Assembly (NCBI GenBank): GCA_000328365.1
Contig: KB310318.1
Location: forward strand, 238,401-302,400
Source of the DNA: Capitella teleta
Taxonomy: Eukaryota; Annelida; Polychaeta; Capitellidae
Direction of reading: 5' to 3'
Length of the DNA stretch: 64,000 bases
The first letter of the stretch is position 1. Each line of letters starts with the position of its first letter. The notes under the pieces were generated by a model. It was given only the letters and a program-made list of their open reading frames with translations. It was not told the origin of the DNA and searched no databases. The translations under genes and the position numbers were made by a program. Of the stretch, positions 39,623 through 51,602 are shown in pieces.

Positions 39623-39671
39623 GTTGTCATAGCAACGCGATTTGTTCAGGCAACTGCCACCAGGCGGCGGG
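39623..39671. promoter_or_regulatory. X-box with adjacent CTCF-like motif
   Basis: GTTGTCATAGCAAC at 39623-39636 lies 20 bp from a plus-strand CTCF-like CCACCAGGCGGCGGG at 39657-39671 (13 of 15 core positions). This is the same kind of pairing as at 18.2 kb. Confidence 0.35.
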
Positions 39672-42600
39672 TCTAAAAATGGCACACCGCTCTTTAGTAC
39701 AAACATAACGCACTCCTTCATTTCGGCATTAGTTGGGTGTGACAGAAAATAGTCAGAACATATTTACTTTACCGAACAAAAACCCCATTTTATCCTTTTA
39801 TTTGGAAATGACTCAACATGCATTGGATTTATCTTTTTATTTCGGATAGCTTTGTATTATATTATTTTACATTATATTGTATTATTATATTATATAATAA
39901 AACTACCGAGCGCTACAGAACATTGCCAAAACACGACCTTGATAATAACAAGAGCACATCAAAACCAGCAAAAGTGAATGACTGAACTTCCCATGGTGTG
40001 GATTCGTGAAAGCTGAAAACTTAAGTATCTTACATAACTAATGTCATCATCATTCGATTAAATATTGCGCATCATACCGGGCAAAATGAGGCAATCTTAT
40101 GTCATTTCATGTAAATTTATCACAGTGTGTAATTACATAATATTAGTTTGACTTTGCAACTGTCTCAAGATCGGCAGAACCCAAAATTTCGCCCCTTGTA
40201 AACACCGCCGTTCATGAGAAGTGTAGTTCCAAACTTCACCGCACGATGGCGCCACTGAACCTGCTCTCACCGTCAACTGACAATGTAAACAAGAGGCATG
40301 GCAGCGCTCTCTACCGAATGCAACGAGAAGCTCTTCGGTTTCTGCTTGAGCGATCATTTCTCTCTGCTACGCGTACATAAATAAATATAATTGTGTGCGT
40401 TGCTTGGCGTTTGGCAGACGAAACAGATGAATTAAATGTGTTAATGTTCTTTTGGGTCAGTTATCGGGTTAAAGCGATTAACTGGAATGACAGCGAATGA
40501 TGCTCTGTTGTAGCATATTAGGCCAAAGAAGTAGATGTTGATCAATCATCGTTTAACTCTCATTCTATTGGGCGTAGACATAAATAAAAAAGTTAAATAA
40601 AACGTAAAAATATAGAGTAAAAATAAAAGATAAATGATATTACTGGACACAGTGAATATAATCACGCAAAATTACCGATTCGATGAACAAACGCACGCGA
40701 CGATATTTTCCGATTTACTTAATATTTGTGGATTCAAACTATTGGTGCTTATAGGCTTAATATTTCTTCGTGTTTTAGTTCACAATCTGATAGGCTTACT
40801 GCTGTAATATTCTGCAAATTTTATATTTACCTTCATTCTTTATTTTTTTTGGGGAAAAAAAAGTAAATAAATAAAAACAACAAAACAACAACGACATATA
40901 ATGTAATATTTTCCTCTTATATCCAATACTACTCAACTTTACGAATTTATTAAATATATTTTATTTAATTTATTATTGTTTGCTACGCTGCATACCAGTA
41001 TGTATATAATTGTTTTATTTCATATATATTTATGTTTTAACAATTTTCTTATTAATCATTCGTTCACAGGAATATAAATATAGAATCAACTAATGAAGTA
41101 TCAGGAATATAAAGAAAAATAGAGTAAAATCGTATCAAATGATCTAAATCCAAAATCGTTTCATTTTAGCTTAAATTGAGAACCGCATGCGTAATTAACA
41201 CCCAGAAAAAAAAAACATAGATCACAGCGATAAACACCTTCAGCACACCTGAGTTTGACCACATACGGGTTTTTTTAAGCAAGTCTCAGACCCCCCACGA
41301 CGCCTGAACCTGATATCCAGCAAAAGGGGACACCTCGGGGGCGAAAGAAACATTCTATAAAAACAGTGTAAACACCGCGATGAAAGTTTTCGATTTTTTT
41401 TTCTCCAATTTTGAGACCTCTTTAAACAAAGGTCATTTGTCATTATTCATGTCATGACCTTCTGATTTGACCTCTGTGCCTCCCTGCGGAGTCTTCAATG
41501 TCCACTCTATGAAATTTGATGACGATGCTCCCTTGGGGTGAAGTCACCATTGCTTCGATTGGGAGACTTAAGTTTATCAACTTGAACACGTGTCCTGTCG
41601 ACTTATCTGCAATAAACACGTGACTCCGACGCCGTCGTGTTCACACCGGGGAAATTTATTTTTTCGATTTTGGTTTCTATGAAACGGATTATTTTACCAT
41701 TTGAGACATTGTGTTTTTTTTTTTAATTTATATCATGCTCATTTATTGTATTATTATTATGTGTGCAATACATTAAAATTGTTGTATTTAAAAATAGCTT
41801 TGCTGAGCTACGCGTGAAATGCCAATATAGAATATTGGTACTTTTCATACAATAAGTATATAGTCCAGTAAAGTTATCTGAATTAATTCGAAATGCGAAT
41901 AATTATTTTATTTTTCTTTTTCTTTGTAACGAATGATTATAAAGAATTAACCCGAGGATGAAGATATAAATATCATTTAGACAATTTAATATTTATTTAC
42001 AATTTTTTTTTCATTTGTTTATAAAGCCAGGCAACTATGTCAAATTTCTGTGAACGCTTAGTTAATCCAACGAAAAAATTAAGAAAAAATTTAATAAATT
42101 TGAGGCGATTTTTTTGTCTTCTAAGAATCAACGGTTGGAGGAGAATTTGCATAAGTTTCACAAAGCACAACAATGCACCTCCTTGAAGATAGGAGTGGGC
42201 GTGTCTGGTCTCCATGGGGATGGGGTTGCGAAGACGCTGCCAACTTCAGAGGGAAGGGGAGGTCCACTTCTCCCTAGGAATCGCTCGTTTGATCTCAGCG
42301 AAACCTCACAAAATGAGAATTAATCTTAATGAAAGGTAGCAGGCTCACTGAGCACTTTCTATCGATCCCCCAACCCCCTCCCTGTCACGAAAAGTGAGTG
42401 ACCCCCTCGAAAGCACTCCAACCCATTAGAGCATTAGAGGTAACCGCACTATCCTTAATTATTCATCTCACGTTGATGGCGGATTTTGATCGAAAATCGA
42501 GATTAATTAGAATACATAATTAGGTCACTGGGTCAGCGTTGTAATTACTATTATTTATTGCATCTAATTGAAAAAAAAAAAAAATAGATTCTCATTTCAA

Positions 42601-43840
42601 AAATTACCCTGCAATTATAATTTCAGCAAGCGCATCCAATCAAAAGTAAATACTATGTTCTGGTTTTAATCCCCGAGTGAAAATATTTCATCCGAGCACA
42701 TGTGGAATTGGACTTCGATACTTTGGTCATAAAACGTGATTTATCGACAGGTAATGATGTCTCTGTCAGCGAATACTCGAGACTCCTCTCTCACTGCTCA
42801 GGCTGGTTGAATTACAGGTACTATAACCCAGCCTATTATTAAATAAAATAGGCTTGGAGCGAATTAAAGTAAATTATTTCAACGATACATCCGTCATCTT
42901 ATTAATTTGAATTCTCTCGAGTTCCTTATTGATGCATTCATTTATTCAAATCATTCATCGCCATAGCAACAAAAGTCTTGCCCATGCGCAGTAGAGGTCA
43001 TAACATTTTTGTGAGAGTGTATCTCTACGAAATTCAACGACTTTTCCCAGCCACGACAAAACATTTTCTGTGGACCTTGCATTGAGCAAACATTGCGGGG
43101 TTTTGTTTGTTTTGGTCCAGCTCTAAATCCACTTGGCAAAGGTGTGTACGTAATTATGTTTATATCGGGTAGGCCAAATAATTGTGTATATCGTGCAGCG
43201 AAATGTCAGTTGCGTTAAGTAAGACAGAGACCCCACCTGTCCCCGGTCCCACCTGGCAAAATTACTAATTCGATTTTTCTTTCTTCTCCCACAACGAATT
43301 CAAATTACAATTATATCTTAATCGTATTCGTCACGTGACGTACTGGCCAGGTGTTTCGGTAGTAAGCGTGGAGCTTGAATTTATTCTGTGATCATTACAA
43401 ACCTCGTGTTAAGTTACACCTGATGCCTCGTTTCTAAAACAAACAAAGCTAAAATTAATAACGTGCAATATCAATCAGCCCTCACACAGGTAATTCGTCA
43501 GCTCAGCAGCATTTGCTTCATCAAGGTAGCCATCACGCCTCACCTGTCCCCCGAGACAACCCACACAACACCGCATAACCTCACATCAATCAGAAAGGCC
43601 GGCTTAACGGATCATTATCTTCCTTTACTTTGATCCTAGCTTTAATCAAGCAAAGGCCAGTTTAGCTAATTAAGATTACATTCAGATTGCGTTCTCTGTC
43701 TGTTATGCATGGCTTATACTTCTCTGATTAATTGAAAGGCGATTAATTCACGTCTCCTATACTTTGTACTGGTCTGCTTTGTGTTTCAGATATCTTTTTA
43801 TCGCTCTCTGTATCAATGAGGATTGAGATTGTTAAACTGA
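39672..43840. other. Intergenic DNA downstream of Hox5, no gene seen
   Basis: Alternates between strongly AT-rich parts (40500-42100) and a mixed part from 42150 on. E-boxes CACGTG are at 41587-41592, 41617-41622 and 43332-43337. X-box-like ATCGCCATAGCAAC is at 42957-42970. No gene or repeat family recognised. Confidence 0.5.
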
Positions 43841-45837
43841 TTGACTAGCGGTAGTATATACAGGATTGCTTGCTGGCCTGATTGGCCAAAATCGACCCCT
43901 ATAGTAATTTCAACCATTTCACTGTTATACCAACCAAAATGGTCGAAATGTAAAATTCCATCATTCCAATGGGTTTTTCATGGTTTCACGCATTTGACAC
44001 AGACCATAGTTTACAATATTTTATTTCTTTTTTTCGCAATATAAGTTCACATACACTGTAATACAATGCACACAACATTTGAAATTCATATGATAATAAT
44101 GATAGAAAAACCATTGTACAACATTGTTTTCATATAAAGCACAAAAGAAAAATCTAATTCTTATTTATAAATGGATTAAACTTGGGGCCATTATAGAATT
44201 GAAGAATAGCATGCAAGACAAATCAAACAAATACAATTACCCAGGTCTATAACCATTGACTTCTTGGTTTCATTGTGCTCTCGTTGTTTTCAGTGTAATA
44301 ATCCTGAAATTACATCTTTGCGTGTGATAAGCATTGGACACCAAGAGGACATCTCCCTGTGGGGGAAATTGAAAAGGGAGTCGGCACCTGCCGGCTATGA
44401 AATGATGATATTAAGGTTTAAAAGCCAAATGACGCCCCCTACATCAAAGAAGAAGATTTTTCATCTAGATGACATTCTTGTTTTAAGATTATCATAGTTA
44501 CATCTTGACTGAAAAGGAAAGCTGCTAACGACCTTATTTATTATTCTTCGCGAGATCAAGGAAGAAAGATAAACAAAACAAGAAATGAGTTATGGGCGAT
44601 AATATGCTAATTTCATTTTTTTTATGCATTCAAAATGGCGTCATATTTGGGAGTTACTGTATGGCAACTTTACAATTGTTTTTGTCTATGGCACTAAGTT
44701 ATGCATTCTTACTATCTATTTCTAAGGCCATTATGAAGCCTTATGTTTACGTAATACATATAATATAGGCACAGCAAATAAAGAGATTAATTAACAGACA
44801 AAGAGACATAGATTTATCATAATCGAATACCCTATTGAATCTTTAGTATTCAAATAAAATCAAATAATCAATTGTTTCATTATAATACAGATTAAAAGCA
44901 ATCATGTATGATTTATTTACCCCATCAGACCTAGAATCAGTTTGTACCCTATCTTACCTTGATTACAAGAAAACAAAAATATTCTCACAAAAGCTCAATC
45001 ATTATTTTGAATCAATACATAGATCCGTACCCTATTTGACCAGAGCTGTAAGATTAGTTAAAAAATAGGAGAGAATCAACAATAGTAAAAAGAATTACCC
45101 TTAATCGACCAATGTGGAACAATACACTAATAATCAGTCATATACATTGTACTAATAATAATAATCATCATCATCATAATCATAATCAAGGCAAAAGTAA
45201 ATGAAAATAATGAAAAGATGATAATGTCCCAGTTACCATGCAAAGCATTAGCTTGGCAACCAAAATAGGAAGTTTATTTTATCAGGTGTATTTGTTTTAT
45301 GTTCAGATATGCAAGAAACACTGTGTTTGTGACCACACAGAGAATTATACAAGTAGGTAGCTGAATGGGGCAAACGGTGATAAAATCTAAGCAACACACA
45401 ATAATTTATACATTGAAGATTGGATTAAGTTTCTCCTGCTAAGGTGAGTTTTACATGATTATAGGTGATAAGCGAAATTTGATTGTCATCATTAAACAGA
45501 TTGTGATAACACTTCAGGGACTTTTTCTTTCTTACAGGTGAAAGGTAAACATTATGTACAGATAATGTAATTGCTAAACATACACAATATTCAGGATGTT
45601 TGAGAGAGAGAGAGAAAATGGCATTAAATCTTGACAACATAATTAGTGACACACACCCCACACTCACACCTCATTATATTACGTCATCCACTCAGCACTC
45701 TTAAGTTGTACACTTTTTCACACTAACTTATATATATGTATATGGCATTGACTCCAAAGAGTGTGTTATTATGTAATACTACTCAAAGTCACTCTATAGT
45801 CACAGAGTGGCCAGTTTGTTGCACAATTATGTGGTCA
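43841..45837 (-). other. Probable Hox5 3' UTR and downstream flank
   Basis: Non-coding sequence following the Hox5 stop. Candidate minus-strand AATAAA signals lie at 45273-45278 (560-nt UTR) and 44020-44025 (1.8-kb UTR). Which is used is unknown. ATT/ATC trinucleotide runs at about 45153-45187 and a GA run near 45604-45615 are present. Confidence 0.35.
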
Positions 45838-48800
45838 CTATGATTTTCGGTCCAGCTCATCAATGTGATGATGGTGATGCAGAATGGGAGCTCCGTGTAA
45901 ATCGAGTTTTTGGGCTTGAGATTTCGCAAGGTGGGCCAATTTATGCTCCTTTTTCCACTTCATTCTACGGTTCTGGAACCAGATTTTAATTTGACGTTCA
46001 GTGAGGTTCAGTGAGTGCGCGATCTCGATGCGACGTCTGCGGGTCAGATATCGATTGAAATGGAACTCCTTCTCCAGCTCTAAAGTCTGGTGTCGTGTGT
46101 AGCTGGTCCTCGTTCTCTTGTTATCTGCATTCGATGTATCTGAAATCAGAAAAAAAGAATTTTAAAAAGCTGTCCGGCTTTTTTTCCTACTCAGAATTAA
46201 GGGTGCAGTTTGTACATCCCATTTAGATAGGCGGGGTATAGTATTAATCACAGTAAACGTTGGTCCATAATCAGACAGGTTTACACCTATTACCCCTCTC
46301 GTAGTTGACGTAAGGCAACTTGAGCAATAACTAATAACTTTGCACTGGCGTGACAAAAGACCAGAGTAGGGTGTGTTATTGCTTCTGTTCGTAGCGTGCG
46401 GAGTGCCCAACGTTGACAGCCTCGGCTCTCATATGGGGACTTAGCCAACACTCCACTTGCTCTTCAGCATAACCTTGCTGTTCTTAAGCACCTATTGAGC
46501 CATATTTACGAGACTGATCTGTTCAAAATGATGGATTTATTGAAGCACAGTTGACACAATCTTAGCAACCAAATACTCAGCCTGACCATCCAGAGTAGAG
46601 GAACATGGCAGTGTTGAGATTATTTCCTGCTGATGTAGTTTATTAACTAAGATCTCAGAGCAAATCCATCATACCTTCAATTCAATGTCCCTCATTGAGG
46701 GATGCCTGGATCTGTCAATGGATTGAATGCCCTCTTTAACTAATACCAGCAAATGGAATGCAATAAATGACTCATGGGAAGTCGGTTGCCTCTTAACATT
46801 AATCTTCCCTTTGCCACGTGTACTTCATGCATTTTTCATTACAAGGGGACGAGGCCTTCCAACCCTTTCGTTTTGGTCACCCGTTTCTGTCTCCTTGGAG
46901 ACCACACAAGACCTATGGTCACTGGTGAATGTCCACCTCAATTACATAAAGCGATTCCTCTTGATTGTTCAAGGTCCTCGGCTTTTTTTGTCAAGAATCA
47001 TCAACGCTTGTCCTTCACTCGATGTGGCTTTTCTGGATCATAAGTTTCTGATAACTTGCTTTAGCATATCTGTATTACAGATACATGTAATATCGTAGCC
47101 AGAAAAATAGGCTGGATATAAGATTTGTTGCACAAGAGATCCTGGATGTTTTCCCTTAATCAGATCGGCCACTTGAACATAACCAAATATGACATTTCCC
47201 AGAACTGTGTGGTGTCAAGACTTGATACCCATATGCTATTCGGCATGAACACTAGTATATTTTCCCAATAAACCCGAATTCTTAGTACGAGAATCTTAAA
47301 AATGCGTTTGTCAGGTAAGTCGATCAACTTTAATCCTTGATAAGATACAGCAGTCACAACATAGAGATCCAGTCGTGATCGAGTGCTTGACTGGTCGTAA
47401 TATATGGGTTTCCAGATAGTGAACATGCACGGGGCATGTCGTTAATCAGCTCACGTATGTCCTTTGCTCAACAGATTTATGGCTCAATTTGTAATTTCGC
47501 TTTCTTTTGATTTGACTTCTAGATGATTTGGAGTGGTTCTTAATGACGCAAGACCCGCAGTACTTATCCGGTAAGTCGAATCATCTTTCTTTTTATAACA
47601 TTTCTTTTTTTGTTGTTGGTTCATTGAGGTTGTTTCTCAAACCTTCATTGATTGTTGGACTAGTTGAATGATTCTCAACTGACTGACATATTAAATACTT
47701 GCATATTGAATTATTGATTGATCAACTTATGCCTGATATACCTTCATGACGGTTGATTGCACTACAAGACTAGTTTTGGTTGTCTTAAAATTGAAAGTGA
47801 CCACCCTTTGATCGGGTCTGATAGGCTTTGATCTCATGTTTAGGAGATAAGATCTTTGATCTCCCCTTAAACATATCTGATAGCATGATATATTTCATGC
47901 ATTATATTCTGATATCTGTATTTGGTGTTGATAAAAATCCAATAGTTGGATAAGTTGTTCATCTGCGGCCAACTCGGTCATACACTTACTGAACCTGTCA
48001 CTGTTCAGTTGACCCTTTGCGTGTTTATTTATTTGAGGATATTGAGTGAACACCTGGTTCGGATTGTTGATTAATAATAATTATATCGATATCTGTATAC
48101 ATCTATGTGACTCTTTTATCAACACTTTGACAACGTCTTCGGATGTCAGGCAAAACCTACTTGGGTAACATACGTCATCTGAAGATGTTACGTAAGATGT
48201 ATGTCATTGTAAGATGCAACTGACAGGTTGCATCTGATCATGGATATACGCGTTAATAAGGTATGGGAAATTATTAACAAGAATATTGCTTTAAATGTGT
48301 GACAAATATCGTCAAATATAAGAGCTATCCAACGCGTTATACAACGATTCTTGTGAGAACATTTTGTAAAGCGCGTCTGTATGGATACAATGAAGAGCCC
48401 CCATCAACTTAAAAGGGTTATATACTCATCTGAAAAGCTCCCTTAACAGCAATTTAGCAAATGGGCATTTCCTTCTTCTGAGATTGGCTGAGCGCAGGTT
48501 TCGATGGATCACCCTGTATGTACATGTATGCAGATTGCAAGGCGTATGAAAACCCTTGTGATGACGCAAGAGTGTCTCAAAGCTGCAAGGCTTGATTTTT
48601 AAAGATTGATAAATCATAAAATGGGGCAGCAGATTTTAAACCCACCCCTGGAGTAATCCCCTCCGCCCTCTTCACCCCGCTGTGTTTACCCCCTGTCGCT
48701 GGGGCCTTGATTGAGCCCTTCTTGCCCACCCTCTTTGGCGCACACCCCAGTGATCACATGTCTTGCTCCTCTCCGTCTCTCACCCTCTCTGTGTTTTTCT

Positions 48801-49826
48801 CTCTTCCCCTTAGCTCTATGCACCTCTCCTTTAGCGTATTCATGCATAGATGATCCATCTTTGTGCCACCCTCAAGTGCACAATCCAGGAGTGGGAAAGG
48901 GATCTAGGATTATAGGGGGAGGTGCAGTAATTATGGCCGCAATCAACGCTTCTGATGGATTGAGACAATTTTCTTTAAGAGGCCTTCGTTGTTAGGCGCC
49001 GTTACCATGGTGATGACGTTGTCACGCAGACGCCTTCACGTGACTTCCGGGCTGGCCTTCCTGATTTATCTTAGTAGGCTTTTTTATTCCTGGAAAAACG
49101 GACCTTCTCTTTTTTTCTCTCTTTTAAATATAATCCGCTTGTTGCATCGGGAGATCCAGGCCACACAAACGAAAATCACCTCTGGATTTGGTTTCATTGA
49201 TCTGATTTCTTCATAATTATTTTCTTTTATTGCAAATAATTATTTTCGCAAATAAAAGTAACAATTATACATATCTATCGATAACTATATATATATCATA
49301 CACATATGGGATCAATTATATATAAAATATATATTTACATTTAACCAAAAAAATCAAAAAAAAATCATTAAATCCCATATTTATACTTTGTGCAATAAAT
49401 TACGTATACACACGCATAATTATTTCGCTAATTATTATTTATTAATTATTTCGCTACTCTTCGATGTCTCTCTTACGTATAAGTCATTGCAGCAGCGAAT
49501 GTTTCGTGTCTTCAATCACTGCGTAATTGCGATAAAAAGAACTGTTTTACGACGTGTTACAGCGCAGAGGTTAAAGCGATAATTTCCTCGTAAAAAGCAT
49601 CGTAAAGTTGCGATGTTTTAGTGCCTTTAGACCAAGGTTAGTGAGGCTTATAATAGGGTGAGCATTGTTTTTTGATTGCTGGCTGCTTTCCTCTTGGTTT
49701 ATGGGCTAAAAATGAGGAGGTAAAAGATCACGAACTCAGGACTTCATTTAAGGTCAATAAACCCACTTAATATTGCGGTTATGCTGTCATATTGGATCAA
49801 CGCTTAACGAAAGTGATTTAAAACTG

Positions 49827-49861
<35 letters not shown>

Positions 49862-50416
49862 GAAATGATATTTTCGCGCATTTTGTTTGATTTTTGGGGA
49901 TTAAAGAAATGGTAAAGTGGTGATGGATTATGCAACAGATGCAGCTTCTTTTATGTTTAAAAGAAGTTGCATAATATTCAAATTTGCTTTCCTCGGAGAA
50001 TTTGAATTCAGTGAGGAGAAGTGGGAGACGCAGCCAGTTATCAAGTATACTGCAGTTATTAAACCTCCCAGAGCCCCGTGAAATGGACGAAGGGAGGGGG
50101 TGGGGCAGGGATTCAGCATGTCATCTGGATCAGCGCAGAATAATTAAGCGATGAGTAATTGTTCGCGCTGGCCGCACGCGAACCACAGAAATTGAGGATG
50201 AATAAATCTGCATATTAATTAGGTTTTAATCACTGCGCGGTGCCAATAATGACAGAATAGCGTGATGCAATATGTTGTTGTTGCAACTGACGTAACGATG
50301 ATATGCATCATATGTTTGGACCATTTATTATGCATGCTTATTCGCGCGCTGTTCGGCTATAATGATAACATTCTGATTGCTGCTGCCTTGAGACAAAATA
50401 AACATTCCATCTCTCT

Positions 50417-50454
<38 letters not shown>

Positions 50455-51413
50455 CTCTTCACTTCTTTGGTCATAGCAAATAAAAACAAATTTCTGATAC
50501 CAGAATTACATTTTCTCTGCCCGTATAATATGAAATTGTTCATTTGGCCAAGCAGTGACGTGAATACAATGTATAAATTTGCTTACGAATAAAATTACCA
50601 GATTCAGTACAATAACCGTATCGTATGCAGTACAAACTACACAGTGAGAAATATTCATCAAACGGTGGCATGTATATCTCGATATGTAAGCAATCGGAGC
50701 TGAACGCAAATATAGCCACTGAAAGCCGTAAGCAAGAGGGAATTTATGAGTCTGCGTTCAGGCGCAGGGCGGCGCCACGGGTAGCGCGGCGCTTACTTTT
50801 GAAAGATGTGCCACTCACCGTGTCCGATATGCATCCGCTTCATCCAGGGATAGATGTGGGGTTGGTTCGGAGACCCCGCTGCCCCTTCGTCCGTGGGACT
50901 CTGTGGTTCGTCGCTGTGGCTGGATCCCCCAGGACTGTCCACGGCGTCTCCTTCGTCCTTGCCTCCGTCGAAATCGTCCTTCTCGGATTCCTCCTTAAAA
51001 TCCTTGTTCTCTTTCCTTGGACTCACTGGCGGAGACGAAACCCGCGAATCACATGATTCCGATTTCGGTTTCTTGTTGTTGTTATTGTTGAAGTTGAGCG
51101 GGTTTTGCATGGAGTAGTTGACCGCCCGGTCCGTCACGGCAGCGGGAGGGCTGCGGGTTCGTACCCCGCCCACAGGGGGAGAGGAGTCCCGCGGGGCGAT
51201 CGGCGGGTGGCAGAGGCGCTGTGAGGCCGTCGACAGAGTTTGCTGCGCCGGGTGGTAGTACTCGCCGTTTTGCTGGTGTGTTGCGTAACCGTGGTAACCG
51301 CTGTACGCTGCTGAGTTGCCATGGGAACGATAGTAGTGTCCGTCATTCCTTGGGTCGGTTGTACCGTCTTGGTTGTAACAGGTCGACATGGAATTCACAA
51401 AGTACGAACTCAT
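45838..51413 (-). CDS. Hox5: Hox5 (Sex combs reduced class) homeobox protein, complete
   Basis: Two coding exons, complement(45838-46139, 50819-51413), giving 298 residues. The start MSSYFVNS is the conserved Hox5/Scr N-terminus. Exon 1 has a Ser/Asn-rich and acidic linker, then the hexapeptide [11 protein letters not shown] at 188-198, where KRMH is typical of Scr. The donor is GTGAGT in phase 1; the acceptor is TTTCTGATTTCAG. The homeodomain covers about 205-264 and reads [19 protein letters not shown] at its start, with [11 protein letters not shown] in helix 2/3 and [14 protein letters not shown], the Scr signature. A short tail includes five histidines. It is a transcription factor for anterior trunk identity using PBC cofactors. 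The 4.7-kb intron is about ten times that of Hox4. Identity is secure; splice sites were read by eye. Confidence 0.97.
47836..48235. other. Short inverted repeats in the Hox5 intron
   Basis: ATGTTTAGGAGAT (47836-47848) pairs with ATCTCC...TTAAACAT (47859-47874). A perfect 9-bp stem AGATGCAAC/GTTGCATCT (48212-48220, 48227-48235) has a 6-nt loop. Both are too short for standard microRNA precursors. Confidence 0.4.
49829..50454. repeat. Two long poly(T) runs in the Hox5 intron
   Basis: 29 T at 49829-49857 and 35 T at 50420-50454, i.e. poly(A) on the transcribed minus strand. Simple repeats prone to length error in assembly. They could also be tails of old retroposons, but no body was recognised. 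Confidence 0.85.
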
Positions 51414-51602
51414 CCTTCGGCTGCACTGGAAGCTTGTGATTTACGAACACACGCCGCTTCTGCAACTTCGCGATGAATTATGGCCAGGCAACTCTGCCAA
51501 AGCAGCCTTTTACAACCCGAAACCAACATTAACCCATATAAGGAAAAGGCTCTGGCACCATGTGACCACTGTTACCCAATCAACGGTAACTAGGTCGAAA
51601 AC
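51414..51602 (-). promoter_or_regulatory. Hox5 5' UTR and proximal promoter
   Basis: CCATATAAGG (51534-51543), 121 bp upstream of the ATG, reads as a CArG/SRF box on either strand and as a TATA-like element on the minus strand. Further up are CATGTG (51559-51564), 11 bp, and CCAAT (51576-51580). The CCAAT lies inside GTTACC...GGTAAC X-box halves (51571-51590). This repeats the E-box/CCAAT layout of Hox4. The start site is not known. Confidence 0.5.

Larger units (their letters stand above)
46140..50818 (-). other. Hox5 intron
   Basis: 4,679-bp phase-1 intron with no supported gene inside. It holds inverted repeats at 47836-47874 and 48212-48235, an X-box GTTACCATGGTGAT at 49001-49014 with CACGTG at 49037-49042, and T runs of 29 (49829-49857) and 35 (50420-50454). 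Pyrimidine-rich, GC-leaning sequence at about 48650-48830 gives an open frame without motifs. Intronic Hox enhancers are common, which the X-box/E-box pair would suit. Confidence 0.9.

Noticed and set aside
46727-47098. 123-codon plus-strand frame in the Hox5 intron
   Set aside because: A second overlapping frame of similar quality exists in the same stretch; no conserved motif.
51153-51170. tRNA T-arm-like GCGGGTTCGTACCCCGC
   Set aside because: It lies inside the Hox5 exon 1 coding sequence, has no A box at a proper distance and no cloverleaf; chance stem in GC-rich coding DNA.
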